A stretch of 64,000 bases of DNA from Eutrophosalina sp902522775 (GTDB taxonomy: Bacteria > Bacteroidota > Bacteroidia > Flavobacteriales > Flavobacteriaceae), in contig CABYWQ010000004.1 of NCBI GenBank assembly GCA_902522775.1, positions 62,001 through 126,000 of the forward strand. The letters run 5' to 3'. Within the stretch, counting starts at the first letter, position 1. Each line of letters begins with the position of its first letter. Below the pieces are notes generated by a model. It ran no database searches. It was not told the DNA's origin and worked only from the letters and a program-made list of their open reading frames with translations. The position numbers and the translations under genes are program-made. Shown here piece by piece: positions 50,633 to 59,748 of this stretch.

Positions 50633-51531
50633 GCAAATTAACATTTAATATTTTTTTTCTTTTTTTAATATTGAATGTTTTAAGTCAAGAAAAAGCAGTT
50701 GACTCATCTAATGTAAAAAATAATTGGACTAAATCAGGAAACTTTACTTTTTTAGGGAATCAATCAAGTTATAGTTATTGGACTGCAGGTGGACAAACTA
50801 GTATTTCTGGAACAATTAAAATTGATTATGATTTTAACTTTGAAAATAATGGTTGGAATTGGGACACAAAAGTAATTACAGCGTATGGCTTAAATAGCAT
50901 TGGAGGTAGTAAGTATATAAAAAAAACTGACGATAGATTTGAAATAAATTCCCTTCTAGGTAAAAAGTTTACAAATAACTTAATTGGAAATTGGAGTTAC
51001 TCCTCATTTATAAATTTTAAAACTCAATGGACTAAAGGTTATAGGTATAGAAAAAATTCAAATGGAGAAGAGGAACGGTCAGAACTAACTAGATTTTTTT
51101 CACCAGCCTACTTACAAATTGGTGTAGGTTTATACTGGCGAAAAAGTAAAGATCTATGGGTAAACTTTGCTCCAGTAACTGGAAGATTAATTATAGTCAA
51201 TAAATTTTTTACTGAAAATCTTCAAGAAGGAAAACAATACTTTGGAGTTAATAAAGGTTCAAATAGCAGGTTTGAACTGGGAGCGTCATTAAGATCCTAT
51301 TATAAATTTGAACTTATTGAAAATGTAGAAATTTCAAACAGGTTAAGTTTATATTCAGATTACCTAGAAAATTCAGGTAATATAGACTTGGATTATACAA
51401 TTAATACATCAATGAAAATAAATAAGTATTTAACTACAAATTTTATCATTCAATTTATTTATGATGACAACTCCGTAAAAAGGCTCCAAGTAAGAGAAGT
51501 TATGGGTATTGGTTTAAATTTAAAAATTTAA
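50629..51531 (+). CDS. DUF3078 outer-membrane-type protein
   Basis: The 300-residue protein has a signal peptide (about 1-19), then a DUF3078 pattern (NWTKSGNFTFLGNQSSYSYWTAGGQTSISG) and alternating beta strands to the end, ending in a strand with hydrophobic alternation (VMGIGLNLKI). A small outer-membrane beta-barrel is likely. Function is unknown. It overlaps DUF2480 by 4 nt, so it is the last gene of the suf transcript, and its end overlaps the convergent hflX by 4 nt. Confidence 0.82.
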   Translation: MSKLTFNIFFLFLILNVLSQEKAVDSSNVKNNWTKSGNFTFLGNQSSYSYWTAGGQTSISGTIKIDYDFNFENNGWNWDTKVITAYGLNSIGGSKYIKKTDDRFEINSLLGKKFTNNLIGNWSYSSFINFKTQWTKGYRYRKNSNGEEERSELTRFFSPAYLQIGVGLYWRKSKDLWVNFAPVTGRLIIVNKFFTENLQEGKQYFGVNKGSNSRFELGASLRSYYKFELIENVEISNRLSLYSDYLENSGNIDLDYTINTSMKINKYLTTNFIIQFIYDDNSVKRLQVREVMGIGLNLKI

Positions 51532-52673
51532 TTCAGGTCTGGGTAAAGGAAATTATTGTAAGGGAATCTTTTGATATGAATTTTTCTTACTTGATTATAA
51601 AGTCTCATTTTAAGTTTATCAAGATTTATTTTTTTTTGGGCCGAAATAAATAAATTACTCTTTTTATTGTCTTTAAATTTAAAGTTTTCAAGTTCCTCAT
51701 TACTTAAAATATCCATTTTGTTAAAAACAATCATAGTTGGTTTATTCGAACATTTTATTTGTTCCAAAATTAAATTGACTGACTCAATATGATCATCATA
51801 ATTTGGATGTGAAATATCAACTATATGCAAAATAAAATCAGATTCTGTTATTTCATTCAATGTACTTTTAAATGATTCTACTAATTGAGTTGGTAATTTC
51901 CTAATAAAACCAACCGTATCAGTAATCAAAAAAGGAAGATTTTGAACAACAATTTTCCTCACAGTTGTATCTAGGGTTGCAAAAAGTTTGTCTTCAGCAA
52001 AAACGTTAGATTTTGAAATGATGTTCATCAATGTAGATTTTCCAACATTTGTATATCCAACTAAAGCAACTCTTACTAAACTTCCTCTGTTACCTCTTTG
52101 TACTGACATTTGTCTGTCAATATTATTAAGTTTCTTTTTTAATAGACTAATTTTATCCCTAACAATTCTTCTATCCGTTTCAATCTCTGTTTCACCAGGT
52201 CCTCTCATACCTATTCCACCTTTTTGTCTTTCTAAATGAGTCCATAAACCCTTAAGTCTTGGCATTAGATACTGATATTGAGCTAACTGAACTTGATTTT
52301 TTGCATAGCTAGTTTTTGCTCTTTGAGCAAAAATATCGAGTATAAGGCCTGTCCTATCAATAATTTTACACTTTAAAATTCTTTCTAAGTTTACTTGCTG
52401 AGTTGGAGACAATTCATCATCAAAAATTACGGAGCTTATATCATTTTTCTTATTGTAAACTTGAATTTCAGATATTTTCCCAGTTCCGATAAATGTTTTG
52501 GGATTAGGTGTATCTAGTTTTTGAACAAAACTCTTTTTTACAATACCACCAGCAGTGTTAGATAAAAAAGAAAGTTCATCTAAGTAGTCTTTTACTACAA
52601 TCTCTGTCTGATTTTTATTTACAACACCAACAACTATGGTATTTTCATATTCAATGTTCTTATTCTCGATCAA
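51528..52673 (-). CDS. hflX: GTPase HflX
   Basis: The 381-residue protein has the HflX N-terminal nucleotide-binding domain, the linker motif GPGETEIETDRR, and a TRAFAC GTPase with G1 GYTNVGKST, G3 DTVGF and G4 NKMD. HflX binds the 50S subunit and rescues stalled or stressed ribosomes. It is 2 nt downstream of lpxH and is the last gene of a GNAT-DUF2452-lpxH-hflX unit. Confidence 0.93.
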   Translation of the reverse strand: MIENKNIEYENTIVVGVVNKNQTEIVVKDYLDELSFLSNTAGGIVKKSFVQKLDTPNPKTFIGTGKISEIQVYNKKNDISSVIFDDELSPTQQVNLERILKCKIIDRTGLILDIFAQRAKTSYAKNQVQLAQYQYLMPRLKGLWTHLERQKGGIGMRGPGETEIETDRRIVRDKISLLKKKLNNIDRQMSVQRGNRGSLVRVALVGYTNVGKSTLMNIISKSNVFAEDKLFATLDTTVRKIVVQNLPFLITDTVGFIRKLPTQLVESFKSTLNEITESDFILHIVDISHPNYDDHIESVNLILEQIKCSNKPTMIVFNKMDILSNEELENFKFKDNKKSNLFISAQKKINLDKLKMRLYNQVRKIHIKRFPYNNFLYPDLN

Positions 52674-52675
52674 AT

Positions 52676-53443
52676 TTATTTTTTGAAATATTTAAGACTA
52701 AATGAAGACCCATCATAAACTATATATGAAAAATGAGTAATCCAATCTCCGGTGTTCAAGTACTTTGAATTATTACCTAAGTCAAGCTCAAGTGGAAGAT
52801 GTCTATGTCCAAAAATAAAAAAATGGTAATACTTAGTTTTCAAAATATTTTTACAAAATTTAAATAATATTTCTTTCTCATTAGACTTAAATTTAATATT
52901 CTGACCTGAAAGAATTTTATTCTTCTTAGACAAAAAGCTACCAATAGCAACTCCAATATCAGGATGGATTAGTGAAAAAATTTTTTTCAAAATATGACTT
53001 CTAAAAAATATTTTTAAAAATTTGTATTTAACATCACCCGGTCCTAGGCCATCGCCATGACCAATAAATAAATTATAATTATCAATTTTTAAATCAGTTG
53101 GTTTTTTGAACACTTTAAAACCTAGTTCATTCTGAAAATAATTTCCAACCCAACAATCATGATTTCCAACAAAAAAAAATAGTTCAATCCCATGATCAGA
53201 TAGCTCTGCTAATTTTCCGAAAAGTCTAACAAAACCCTTAGGAATTACTTTTTTATACTCAAACCAAAAATCAAATAAATCTCCAAGAAAAAAAATTGCT
53301 TGCGCGTCACTTTTAATTTCATCAAGCCACAAAATAAACTTTTTTTCACGTTCTATACTTGAAACTTTACTAGGTGAACCTAAATGATTATCAGAGCTAA
53401 AATAAATTTTTTTCGAAGAATTTAATTCAATTGGAATCATCAC
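52676..53443 (-). CDS. lpxH: UDP-2,3-diacylglucosamine diphosphatase
   Basis: The 255-residue calcineurin-like phosphoesterase shows metal-binding motifs SSDNHLGSPS, LGDLFDFWFEY, GNHDCW, GHGDGLG and FGHRHLPLEL. LpxH cleaves UDP-2,3-diacylglucosamine to lipid X in lipid A synthesis at the inner membrane. Two adjacent Met codons are possible starts. It lies between DUF2452 (4-nt gap) and hflX (2-nt gap). Confidence 0.92.
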   Translation of the reverse strand: MMIPIELNSSKKIYFSSDNHLGSPSKVSSIEREKKFILWLDEIKSDAQAIFFLGDLFDFWFEYKKVIPKGFVRLFGKLAELSDHGIELFFFVGNHDCWVGNYFQNELGFKVFKKPTDLKIDNYNLFIGHGDGLGPGDVKYKFLKIFFRSHILKKIFSLIHPDIGVAIGSFLSKKNKILSGQNIKFKSNEKEILFKFCKNILKTKYYHFFIFGHRHLPLELDLGNNSKYLNTGDWITHFSYIVYDGSSFSLKYFKK

Positions 53444-53447
53444 AAAA

Positions 53448-53831
53448 CTATATTTCTACTTTTTCCCATTTATCATTAGAATCAAGCCTAAAAGATCCAA
53501 TATAAATTTCATTCCACTCGCTAGGAGCTATTATTGATAAAAATAATTTTTGATCATTTCTTTGATAAAGATGGTAAATTTCTCCTTTTTCAGGTTTAAA
53601 ACTAAAGTGACAATTATAAATTAATTGATTCCACTCAAATGTCTCCATTAATTTTTTATATTCTTCTTTAATTTCCTCATATCTTGAAGAAAAATACTTA
53701 TTTGTTTTTAAAAGCTTTTCTTGTTTAAAAGAAGTAAGATTCGATGGTTTTATCGAAGGAGCACCAACATTAGATGCATATGGCAATTTGCTGGGGTTAT
53801 CTGCTACTTGATCTGGTTTTTTCTTAGACAT
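53448..53831 (-). CDS. DUF2452 protein
   Basis: The 127-residue soluble protein matches DUF2452: LPYASNVGAPSIKP near the N terminus, a helical middle (YEEIKEEYKKLMETFEWN) and the C-terminal FSFKPEKGEIYHLYQR with GSFRLDSNDKWEKVE. It has no recognised catalytic residues. Function is unknown. It is closely linked to lpxH. Confidence 0.85.
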   Translation of the reverse strand: MSKKKPDQVADNPSKLPYASNVGAPSIKPSNLTSFKQEKLLKTNKYFSSRYEEIKEEYKKLMETFEWNQLIYNCHFSFKPEKGEIYHLYQRNDQKLFLSIIAPSEWNEIYIGSFRLDSNDKWEKVEI

Positions 53832-53857
53832 TTAAATTTTTTACAAAAATAATCAAA

Positions 53858-54379
53858 CTATTTTAACACCTTTTCATAACAATTAAAAGGCATATCACTT
53901 TGGTTTCTAAAATAAATTTGACCTAGTTTTAGATAACCTAAATTTGAGTAAAATTTATTATTTTTTTTATTCAGACTAAATGTATCCAATCTAATAGATT
54001 TAGCTTTAGTTTTAATTCCAATTTCCTCAATATATTTCATTATAAATTTTGCAAAACCTTTTCCTTGAAATGTGGGATTAATTGCTAGCCTATGGACATA
54101 TAAACTATCATTAGATTTTATTTTCCATTCTATTTTTTTATAAAAATCATCCATAATATTTGAAACGGATACACATCCAATTATATCACTTTTCAATAAT
54201 AATACCATTAAATAACCATTATCAATATCTTCTTTAAAAATATTTTTCGAGGGATAATTTTCATCCCACTGAAAAATTTTTTTAGAAATCATATGTTTGG
54301 TGCACAAGGAAATGATTCTCATAATTTCTTGAAGATCAGACAAAACTGCTTTTCTAATTTTTATATTAGATTTTTTCAA
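53858..54379 (-). CDS. GNAT-family N-acetyltransferase
   Basis: The 173-residue protein has a GNAT core: IKIRKAVLSDLQEIMRI, DIIGCVSVSNIMD, then SLYVHRLAINPTFQGKGFAKFIMKYIEE, which is the acetyl-CoA-binding motif A (Q-G-K-G), and LDTFSLNKKNNKFYSNLGY. The substrate is unknown. The frame is open back to 54514 inside susD, but that would cross the terminator at 54390-54411. The TTG at 54379, just after the terminator, gives the correct GNAT start (MKKSNIKIRKA). It leads the DUF2452-lpxH-hflX unit. Confidence 0.82.
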   Translation of the reverse strand: MKKSNIKIRKAVLSDLQEIMRIISLCTKHMISKKIFQWDENYPSKNIFKEDIDNGYLMVLLLKSDIIGCVSVSNIMDDFYKKIEWKIKSNDSLYVHRLAINPTFQGKGFAKFIMKYIEEIGIKTKAKSIRLDTFSLNKKNNKFYSNLGYLKLGQIYFRNQSDMPFNCYEKVLK

Positions 54380-54389
54380 ATTAAAAAAA

Positions 54390-54411
54390 AAAGAGGGGAA
54401 AACCCCTCTTT
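54390..54411 (-). terminator. Intrinsic terminator after susD
   Basis: AAAGAGGGG (54390-54398) pairs with CCCCTCTTT (54403-54411) around an AAAA loop. On the minus strand the stem is followed by a run of about eleven T residues, a strong rho-independent terminator for the susCD transcript. A T-run on the plus side makes it potentially bidirectional. Confidence 0.9.
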
Positions 54412-54437
54412 TTAATGTTATTAATAAGTAAAACTTA

Positions 54438-56135
54438 TTATTTAGCCCACCAAAGTTTTGTTCCCATTTTATCTGCACCTTGTACAGTTGCAGCGGCATT
54501 AACATTGGCTTCATTTTTATTGTAGGCTCCTGAACCGTATCTTAATCTTTGTGGATAAGCACCATTCATACTACCCATTTCATAGATATCAGTATCATTA
54601 ACAGTATTACTTTGAATGTAACCAGTACCGTTAGTGTTCTTATAAACTTTTGGGAAACCTGTATCTCTAATTACAGCCCAAGCTTCTAAGCCATCAGTAT
54701 AGTTAGCTAAGTATCTCTGAGAAGAAATCTTTTCTAAATCCCCAGAGCCAGTTAATGATCCCATTGGCTCATTAGCAAGATATGTTGCAATATCAGCATC
54801 AGTAACTCCCCATAATCTCATAGCATGTGTGATTCCAGCTTGATAATGAGAATTAGCTCCTGATCCAATACCAAGGGTAGCGGCGTGCGCAAGTAGAAAA
54901 TGTGACTCAGCAGCAGTAAATACTAAAAATGGGAAAATTGGTTTTCCTTCATTTTTCTTTTGAGTAACTTCTTCTCCTGGCTCACACCATAGATCTGGGA
55001 ATAACATATTCTTAATATTTCCGTTTGTTCTACTAGGCTGTCCAACATAATATGGACCAGCTCCAGTTGTAATTGATACTGTACCATCACCGGCAACAGA
55101 TGTTGTATAATCAACTCCTGAATCAGTCAAGTGATTTTTCATATATGTTATATGTTTGTCATACATAGATACTAAAGATCCAGTAGTTGGTTTGGTAAAA
55201 GCAAATGTACCTCCTTTAATTGGTTTAGCATATTTTGTTAACCTTGGATCATTGTTGTCTCTTAACAAGTCAACAAGTGAACTTCCAAGATGCCATCTAC
55301 CACCACCATAAAAGTTATGCCAGATATCACCGTATGTAGCACTAGACCACTGTGAAATCTCAGTATCTCTAGGAATGGTTGCATCCTTGTCTCCAAGAAC
55401 ACCACCTGCAATAGCTTCCGATACTTGAGTGCTGTAATCAGCACCTCCAGCACCATGACCTCTTAAAGCAACTTTTAATTTAAGGCTGTTTGCTAACTTT
55501 TTCCAGTCTTGCATGTTACCATTAAAAAATAAGTCATTCTCACCAAGGAGTTGTGGTCCTTCACCAGTCGTTGTAGCACTTCCGATTATACCAATTGCTT
55601 CATCAAGGGCAGCAATGATACCATCATAAATTGTCTTTTGATCATCAAAGATAGGTGTTACAATATCAGGATCTGAGGCTTCACTAAATGGAACCATACC
55701 AAAAACATCTGAAAATCTTTGATAATAAAGGCCCTTCATAATTAATGCAATCGCATAATATTGCTCATTTTCAAGTGTTCCACCAGGTTTTACAAAATTT
55801 GTAAAGGCAGTAAGCTCACTGTTGTAGCCAGACATCCAATCCCAAGTAGCATTAGTATATGCAGCATGGTATACATAACCCATACCGTCATTCCACCAGT
55901 TACCTTTATATCCAAATGGATGCATACCAGAGAATCTATCAAAATGAATCAATGGTCCTCTCCAATAGGGATATCTGTCTGGAGCATAAAATTTTTGCTG
56001 TACACCAGTGACAAAAAACTTTGCACTAACATCTGCAGCAGTAAGAGCATCAGGTCTTTCATTAATTTCATCAAAATCAGATGTACATGATAAAACAAAT
56101 AAAAAACTAAATGCTAAAAGGATGAATTTTTTCAT
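54438..56135 (-). CDS. SusD-like substrate-binding lipoprotein (SusD-like_2 type)
   Basis: The 565-residue lipoprotein has Cys17 in the lipobox (FVLSC) and a SusD/RagB helical fold. It contains MKGLYYQRFSDVFGMVPFSEA, WKKLANSLKLKVALRG, and near the C terminus PFLVFTAAESHFLLAHAA, a pattern closest to the SusD-like_2 subgroup. It forms the lid of the SusC channel on the cell surface and captures oligomeric substrate. It lies 19 nt after susC and is closed by a strong terminator. The substrate cannot be read from the sequence. Confidence 0.93.
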   Translation of the reverse strand: MKKFILLAFSFLFVLSCTSDFDEINERPDALTAADVSAKFFVTGVQQKFYAPDRYPYWRGPLIHFDRFSGMHPFGYKGNWWNDGMGYVYHAAYTNATWDWMSGYNSELTAFTNFVKPGGTLENEQYYAIALIMKGLYYQRFSDVFGMVPFSEASDPDIVTPIFDDQKTIYDGIIAALDEAIGIIGSATTTGEGPQLLGENDLFFNGNMQDWKKLANSLKLKVALRGHGAGGADYSTQVSEAIAGGVLGDKDATIPRDTEISQWSSATYGDIWHNFYGGGRWHLGSSLVDLLRDNNDPRLTKYAKPIKGGTFAFTKPTTGSLVSMYDKHITYMKNHLTDSGVDYTTSVAGDGTVSITTGAGPYYVGQPSRTNGNIKNMLFPDLWCEPGEEVTQKKNEGKPIFPFLVFTAAESHFLLAHAATLGIGSGANSHYQAGITHAMRLWGVTDADIATYLANEPMGSLTGSGDLEKISSQRYLANYTDGLEAWAVIRDTGFPKVYKNTNGTGYIQSNTVNDTDIYEMGSMNGAYPQRLRYGSGAYNKNEANVNAAATVQGADKMGTKLWWAK

Positions 56136-56154
56136 AATTATTAATATTTATATT

Positions 56155-59100
56155 TTAAAATTTAAGAGTTACATTTAAACCAATACTTCTCAGTGTTGGA
56201 AGGTTACCTAACGCTATACCTTGACCTCCAAGATTCGTACCAAGAGCAGCTTCTGGATCAATATCTTCAGCTTTTTTATTGATAAAGAATAAATTTCTTC
56301 CAATTAACTGAAGATTAATACTCTCCATTCCTAGTGCACTAACATCTGGGAAAGAGTATCCAATAGCAAGTTCTCTTAGTCTGACATTATCTTGAGCGTA
56401 AACATATGGCTCAGCAATATCAGCTATTCTTTGCCAGTACTCTTGTCCAGTAATATTAACAGTATTAGCAGCTCCATTAGGATCAACAGCGTCTAAAACA
56501 ACACCAGATTCTCTGTATTGTAAAGATCTTTCTGACACTCCATAAGAGTCTAACCTTGACGAATCTCCAGAATAAACTACACCACCGAAACGACCATCAA
56601 TTAGTACATTTAAAGAAAAGTTTTTGTAGAAAAATGAATTACTCCAACCTGCTAACCAATCTGGTTGAGCATTTCCTAAGAAATTGTCAGGGTTAGATTG
56701 AGTTGGTTTACCATCCGCTCCAACCAATCTATTTCCACTGCTATCTCTTTCCCACACAGTACCATAAAGATCACCAATTCCACCACCAACTTTAGCTTGA
56801 GAATTCACGTTACCACTATTTGTTTGGTAGTAAACTAGCGTGTCAAGATCGTCGATTAATGAAACTAACTTATTTTCATTTTTAGAAGCAAATAAACTAG
56901 TATTCCATCTCATGTCACTATTATTAATAATATTGTATCCTAATAATAACTCAACTCCTTGATTTGTGACCTCACCTACATTTTCTAGGAAAAATGAATA
57001 TCCAGTAGCTGCAGGAACAGGAACACTAAAAATCATGTCAGTAGTAGTGATATTATAATAAGCAAAATCGAAAGTCAAATTATTATCTAGCAAAGATAAT
57101 TCTAAACCAACCTCTGTTGATTCGATATTTTCAGGCTTTAAATCAGGATTTAATCTTGTAGATGGAGAATTAAGAGTAGTTAAACCAAGGTATCCCTGAC
57201 CAGGAACACTAAATGTTTGAACTAACTGGTAAGGACTTGTATCATTACCAACATTTGCGACACTCGCTCTTACTTTGAATAAATCAAAAAGCTCTTTGTT
57301 TGGGTCAATAAAATCTTGTAATAGTAATGCTAAGTTAACAGATGTATACATGTATGATCTGTTATCAGCACCAAGAGTTGATGACCAATCATTTCTAGCT
57401 GTTACATCTAAGTATGCAAAATTATCATATGCAAAATTTGCAGATGCATACAAAGAATTTACCTTTTTGACTTGTTGTGGTGTTTCTGTGAACTCTTGAA
57501 CTAATGTGTTAGACAAGAAAGCTTTACTGTTTAATTTGAAATCATCTCCAAAATTACGCATTGCTTCATAAGTTCTTTTAGATAAATTTCCACCAACATT
57601 AAAGACAACATTTAAATCATCAGCAACATCACCTTTAGCAGTAAGTAAAAATTCAGAGTTTAATTCACCGCTATTACTAGTAGTTCTTTCTAGTCGACCC
57701 TGTGGGTAATAATGATGTCCTGGCTGTCTAACAAAATAACTAGTCATGTCAGTAACATCAGCACCAACTCTCACAAATCCTGAAAGCCAGTCAGTAAATT
57801 CATAATTTATTTTTGCAAAACCAAAGAATCTTCCTCTGTTTTCGTCATCAATATCATTATATAGTAACCAGTAAGGGTTACCAGTAGATGTACCTGGTCT
57901 GTCGTAAGCTATTACAGCATAATCGGCATCCGTAGCAGGGTTATCCATTTGATATTTTCTTAAATCAGAAACTCTAACAGTTGTAGGCATGTTATGAATC
58001 AACTGAGTAATACCCTCAGATCCTGTCCTAGCTCTGTGATTTAGTTCCTGAGTAAAATATGTAGCCTTCGCATCAATAGACAACTTATCAGTAAGTTGGC
58101 TCATAGCTCTAACATTGAAGTTATGGCTATTAAGTGAAGCGTTAGGTAAAATACTCGTGGTAGAATTATTTGTATAAGAAAATCTAAAATTTGATTTGCT
58201 ATTTCCATTCGAAATAGATACAGAATTAATGGATTTTACTCCAGTTTCATAAAAATCTGCTACGTTATTTGGTTGTGCAGTGTATGGTTTAGACGTTCCA
58301 TCATAGTACAATTGAAGACTGCCATCAGCAAGTTGACCATATGAACCTCGAGACATATCAGCAGAAGCAGTAGCTGCAGCATTTCTAGTTCCTTGGCCAT
58401 AAATATTTTGACGATCCGGTAAAAACATTGGATCTTCAAATACTGTATTTGAGTTAACAGTAACTCCCATTTTCGATTCTGAGTTTCCTTTTTTAGTCGT
58501 TATAAGAATTACTCCATTACCTGCTCTCGCGCCATATAATGCAGCTGCATTAGGACCTTTTAGTATAGAAACGGATTCAACATCATTAGGGTTAACGTCC
58601 GTAATACCACCACCAGTAATAATGTTATTATACTCACTACCACCAGAATTAATTCCATCTTGGTTAATAGGAATACCATCAACGACAACCAGGGCTTGAT
58701 TTTGACCAGTAAGAGAGTTATTACCTCTAATAACAATTCTTGAACCAGCACCAATAGTACCTGATTGAGTAATGTTAATACCAGCAACTTTACCTACTAA
58801 GGCATTGGCAAGGTTGTGGTCTTTAATAGTGTTAACTTGTTCTGAAGAAATTTCAGAAACAGAATAACCTAAAGATTTTTTAGCTCTAGTTAAACCTAAA
58901 GCTGTTACTACAACTTCGTCTAGTAAACTATCAGGTTCTAGGCTTACGTCTACTGTTGAGCTAGCTCCAACAGAAACAGATTGAGATTGATATCCAACAT
59001 AGCTAAATACAAGAATATCTCCTTGTGAAGCATCAATTGAATAATTACCATCAAAATCTGTAGAAACTCCTGTAGAAGTTCCTTCAACTACAACGGTTGC

Positions 59101-59223
59101 ACCAGGAAGAGGCACTCCGTTTTCATCTGAAACTGTACCTGATATTTGTTGAGCATATGCTGACAAAGTCAAAGCAAAGAACAATAAAAAACTAGTACAA
59201 ATCTTAAAGATTTTTGTTTTCAT
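56155..59223 (-). CDS. SusC-like TonB-dependent outer-membrane transporter
   Basis: The 1022-residue protein has a signal peptide (about 1-24), a carboxypeptidase-regulatory-like domain (about 26-95; SDENGVPLPGATVVVEGTSTG), the SusC-specific plug start (LDEVVVTALGLTRAKKSLGYS, broken here by residue numbers 100-120), a plug domain and a 22-strand barrel ending in an aromatic-poor strand (SIGLNVTLKF). It imports ligand captured by the SusD partner, powered by TonB. It is the first gene of susCD. G+C appears higher than in neighbours, as often for highly expressed SusC genes. Confidence 0.95.
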   Translation of the reverse strand: MKTKIFKICTSFLLFFALTLSAYAQQISGTVSDENGVPLPGATVVVEGTSTGVSTDFDGNYSIDASQGDILVFSYVGYQSQSVSVGASSTVDVSLEPDSLLDEVVVTALGLTRAKKSLGYSVSEISSEQVNTIKDHNLANALVGKVAGINITQSGTIGAGSRIVIRGNNSLTGQNQALVVVDGIPINQDGINSGGSEYNNIITGGGITDVNPNDVESVSILKGPNAAALYGARAGNGVILITTKKGNSESKMGVTVNSNTVFEDPMFLPDRQNIYGQGTRNAAATASADMSRGSYGQLADGSLQLYYDGTSKPYTAQPNNVADFYETGVKSINSVSISNGNSKSNFRFSYTNNSTTSILPNASLNSHNFNVRAMSQLTDKLSIDAKATYFTQELNHRARTGSEGITQLIHNMPTTVRVSDLRKYQMDNPATDADYAVIAYDRPGTSTGNPYWLLYNDIDDENRGRFFGFAKINYEFTDWLSGFVRVGADVTDMTSYFVRQPGHHYYPQGRLERTTSNSGELNSEFLLTAKGDVADDLNVVFNVGGNLSKRTYEAMRNFGDDFKLNSKAFLSNTLVQEFTETPQQVKKVNSLYASANFAYDNFAYLDVTARNDWSSTLGADNRSYMYTSVNLALLLQDFIDPNKELFDLFKVRASVANVGNDTSPYQLVQTFSVPGQGYLGLTTLNSPSTRLNPDLKPENIESTEVGLELSLLDNNLTFDFAYYNITTTDMIFSVPVPAATGYSFFLENVGEVTNQGVELLLGYNIINNSDMRWNTSLFASKNENKLVSLIDDLDTLVYYQTNSGNVNSQAKVGGGIGDLYGTVWERDSSGNRLVGADGKPTQSNPDNFLGNAQPDWLAGWSNSFFYKNFSLNVLIDGRFGGVVYSGDSSRLDSYGVSERSLQYRESGVVLDAVDPNGAANTVNITGQEYWQRIADIAEPYVYAQDNVRLRELAIGYSFPDVSALGMESINLQLIGRNLFFINKKAEDIDPEAALGTNLGGQGIALGNLPTLRSIGLNVTLKF

Positions 59224-59284
59224 AAGTGTTTGTTTTTTAAGTAATAATTGTTAAATAATTGTTAATAATTAGTTTATTGTCCGA

Positions 59285-59292
59285 CAAAAATA
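59285..59292 (-). promoter_or_regulatory. -7 element for susCD
   Basis: The minus strand reads TATTTTTG, matching TAnnTTTG, 61 nt before the susC ATG. No TTG lies at the expected spacing upstream. The leader of about 55 nt contains the repeated TTAACAATT pattern, with copies near 59248 and 59260. Confidence 0.4.
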
Positions 59293-59310
59293 AAGATTTC
59301 TACTAAGAAC

Positions 59311-59748
59311 TTAATAAAAATCAAGGCAATTTTTTGTTAAAATCACACTTATTAAAGTTAAAAAATTAGTTTTCAATGAGTTATGACCAGTAATAGTCAA
59401 AAAAACTGTAGATAAAATAAAACAAGAAAGAATTTGGTTAAAAGATCTCTGTTTTTTGTGTAAATACATAACAATGCCAATCATAAGAGTAGTGGCTAAG
59501 GCCAACCACATATGTCTATCAACAAGAGTAACATCATATTCACCAAATAAACGAAGTATATATCCAAATATTGAAGTTATGATTGAGGTTATAAATGAAA
59601 ATAAAAGGCCTAGACGTATCGCAGGATCAAAATTTGATTTCAAAAATCTTTGGGAAAGAAATAATAAAAAAGTAAATAAGAAAGCACCTATGGGTAAGTG
59701 CAATACAACAGGATGAAAATTACCTAAATATTTAATAATTTCTTCCAC
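59311..59748 (-). pseudogene. Truncated DUF2231-like membrane protein
   Basis: The 145-residue frame has four hydrophobic segments and matches only the N-terminal membrane domain of DUF2231/cytochrome-domain proteins (LGNFHPVVLHLPIGAFLF, RHMWLALATTLMIG, ITGHNSLK). In relatives the last motif reads about TGHxGxSLTHG and leads into a cytochrome c-type domain. Here residues are missing after TGHN and the frame ends 25 codons later. It starts with GTG, overlapping the glycosylasparaginase stop by one base. It may be a decaying remnant or a minimal functional membrane protein. Confidence 0.6.

Noticed and set aside
54380..54514. Longer N terminus of the GNAT protein reaching into susD
   Set aside because: It would require translation through the terminator hairpin, and the added residues are an out-of-frame reading of susD.
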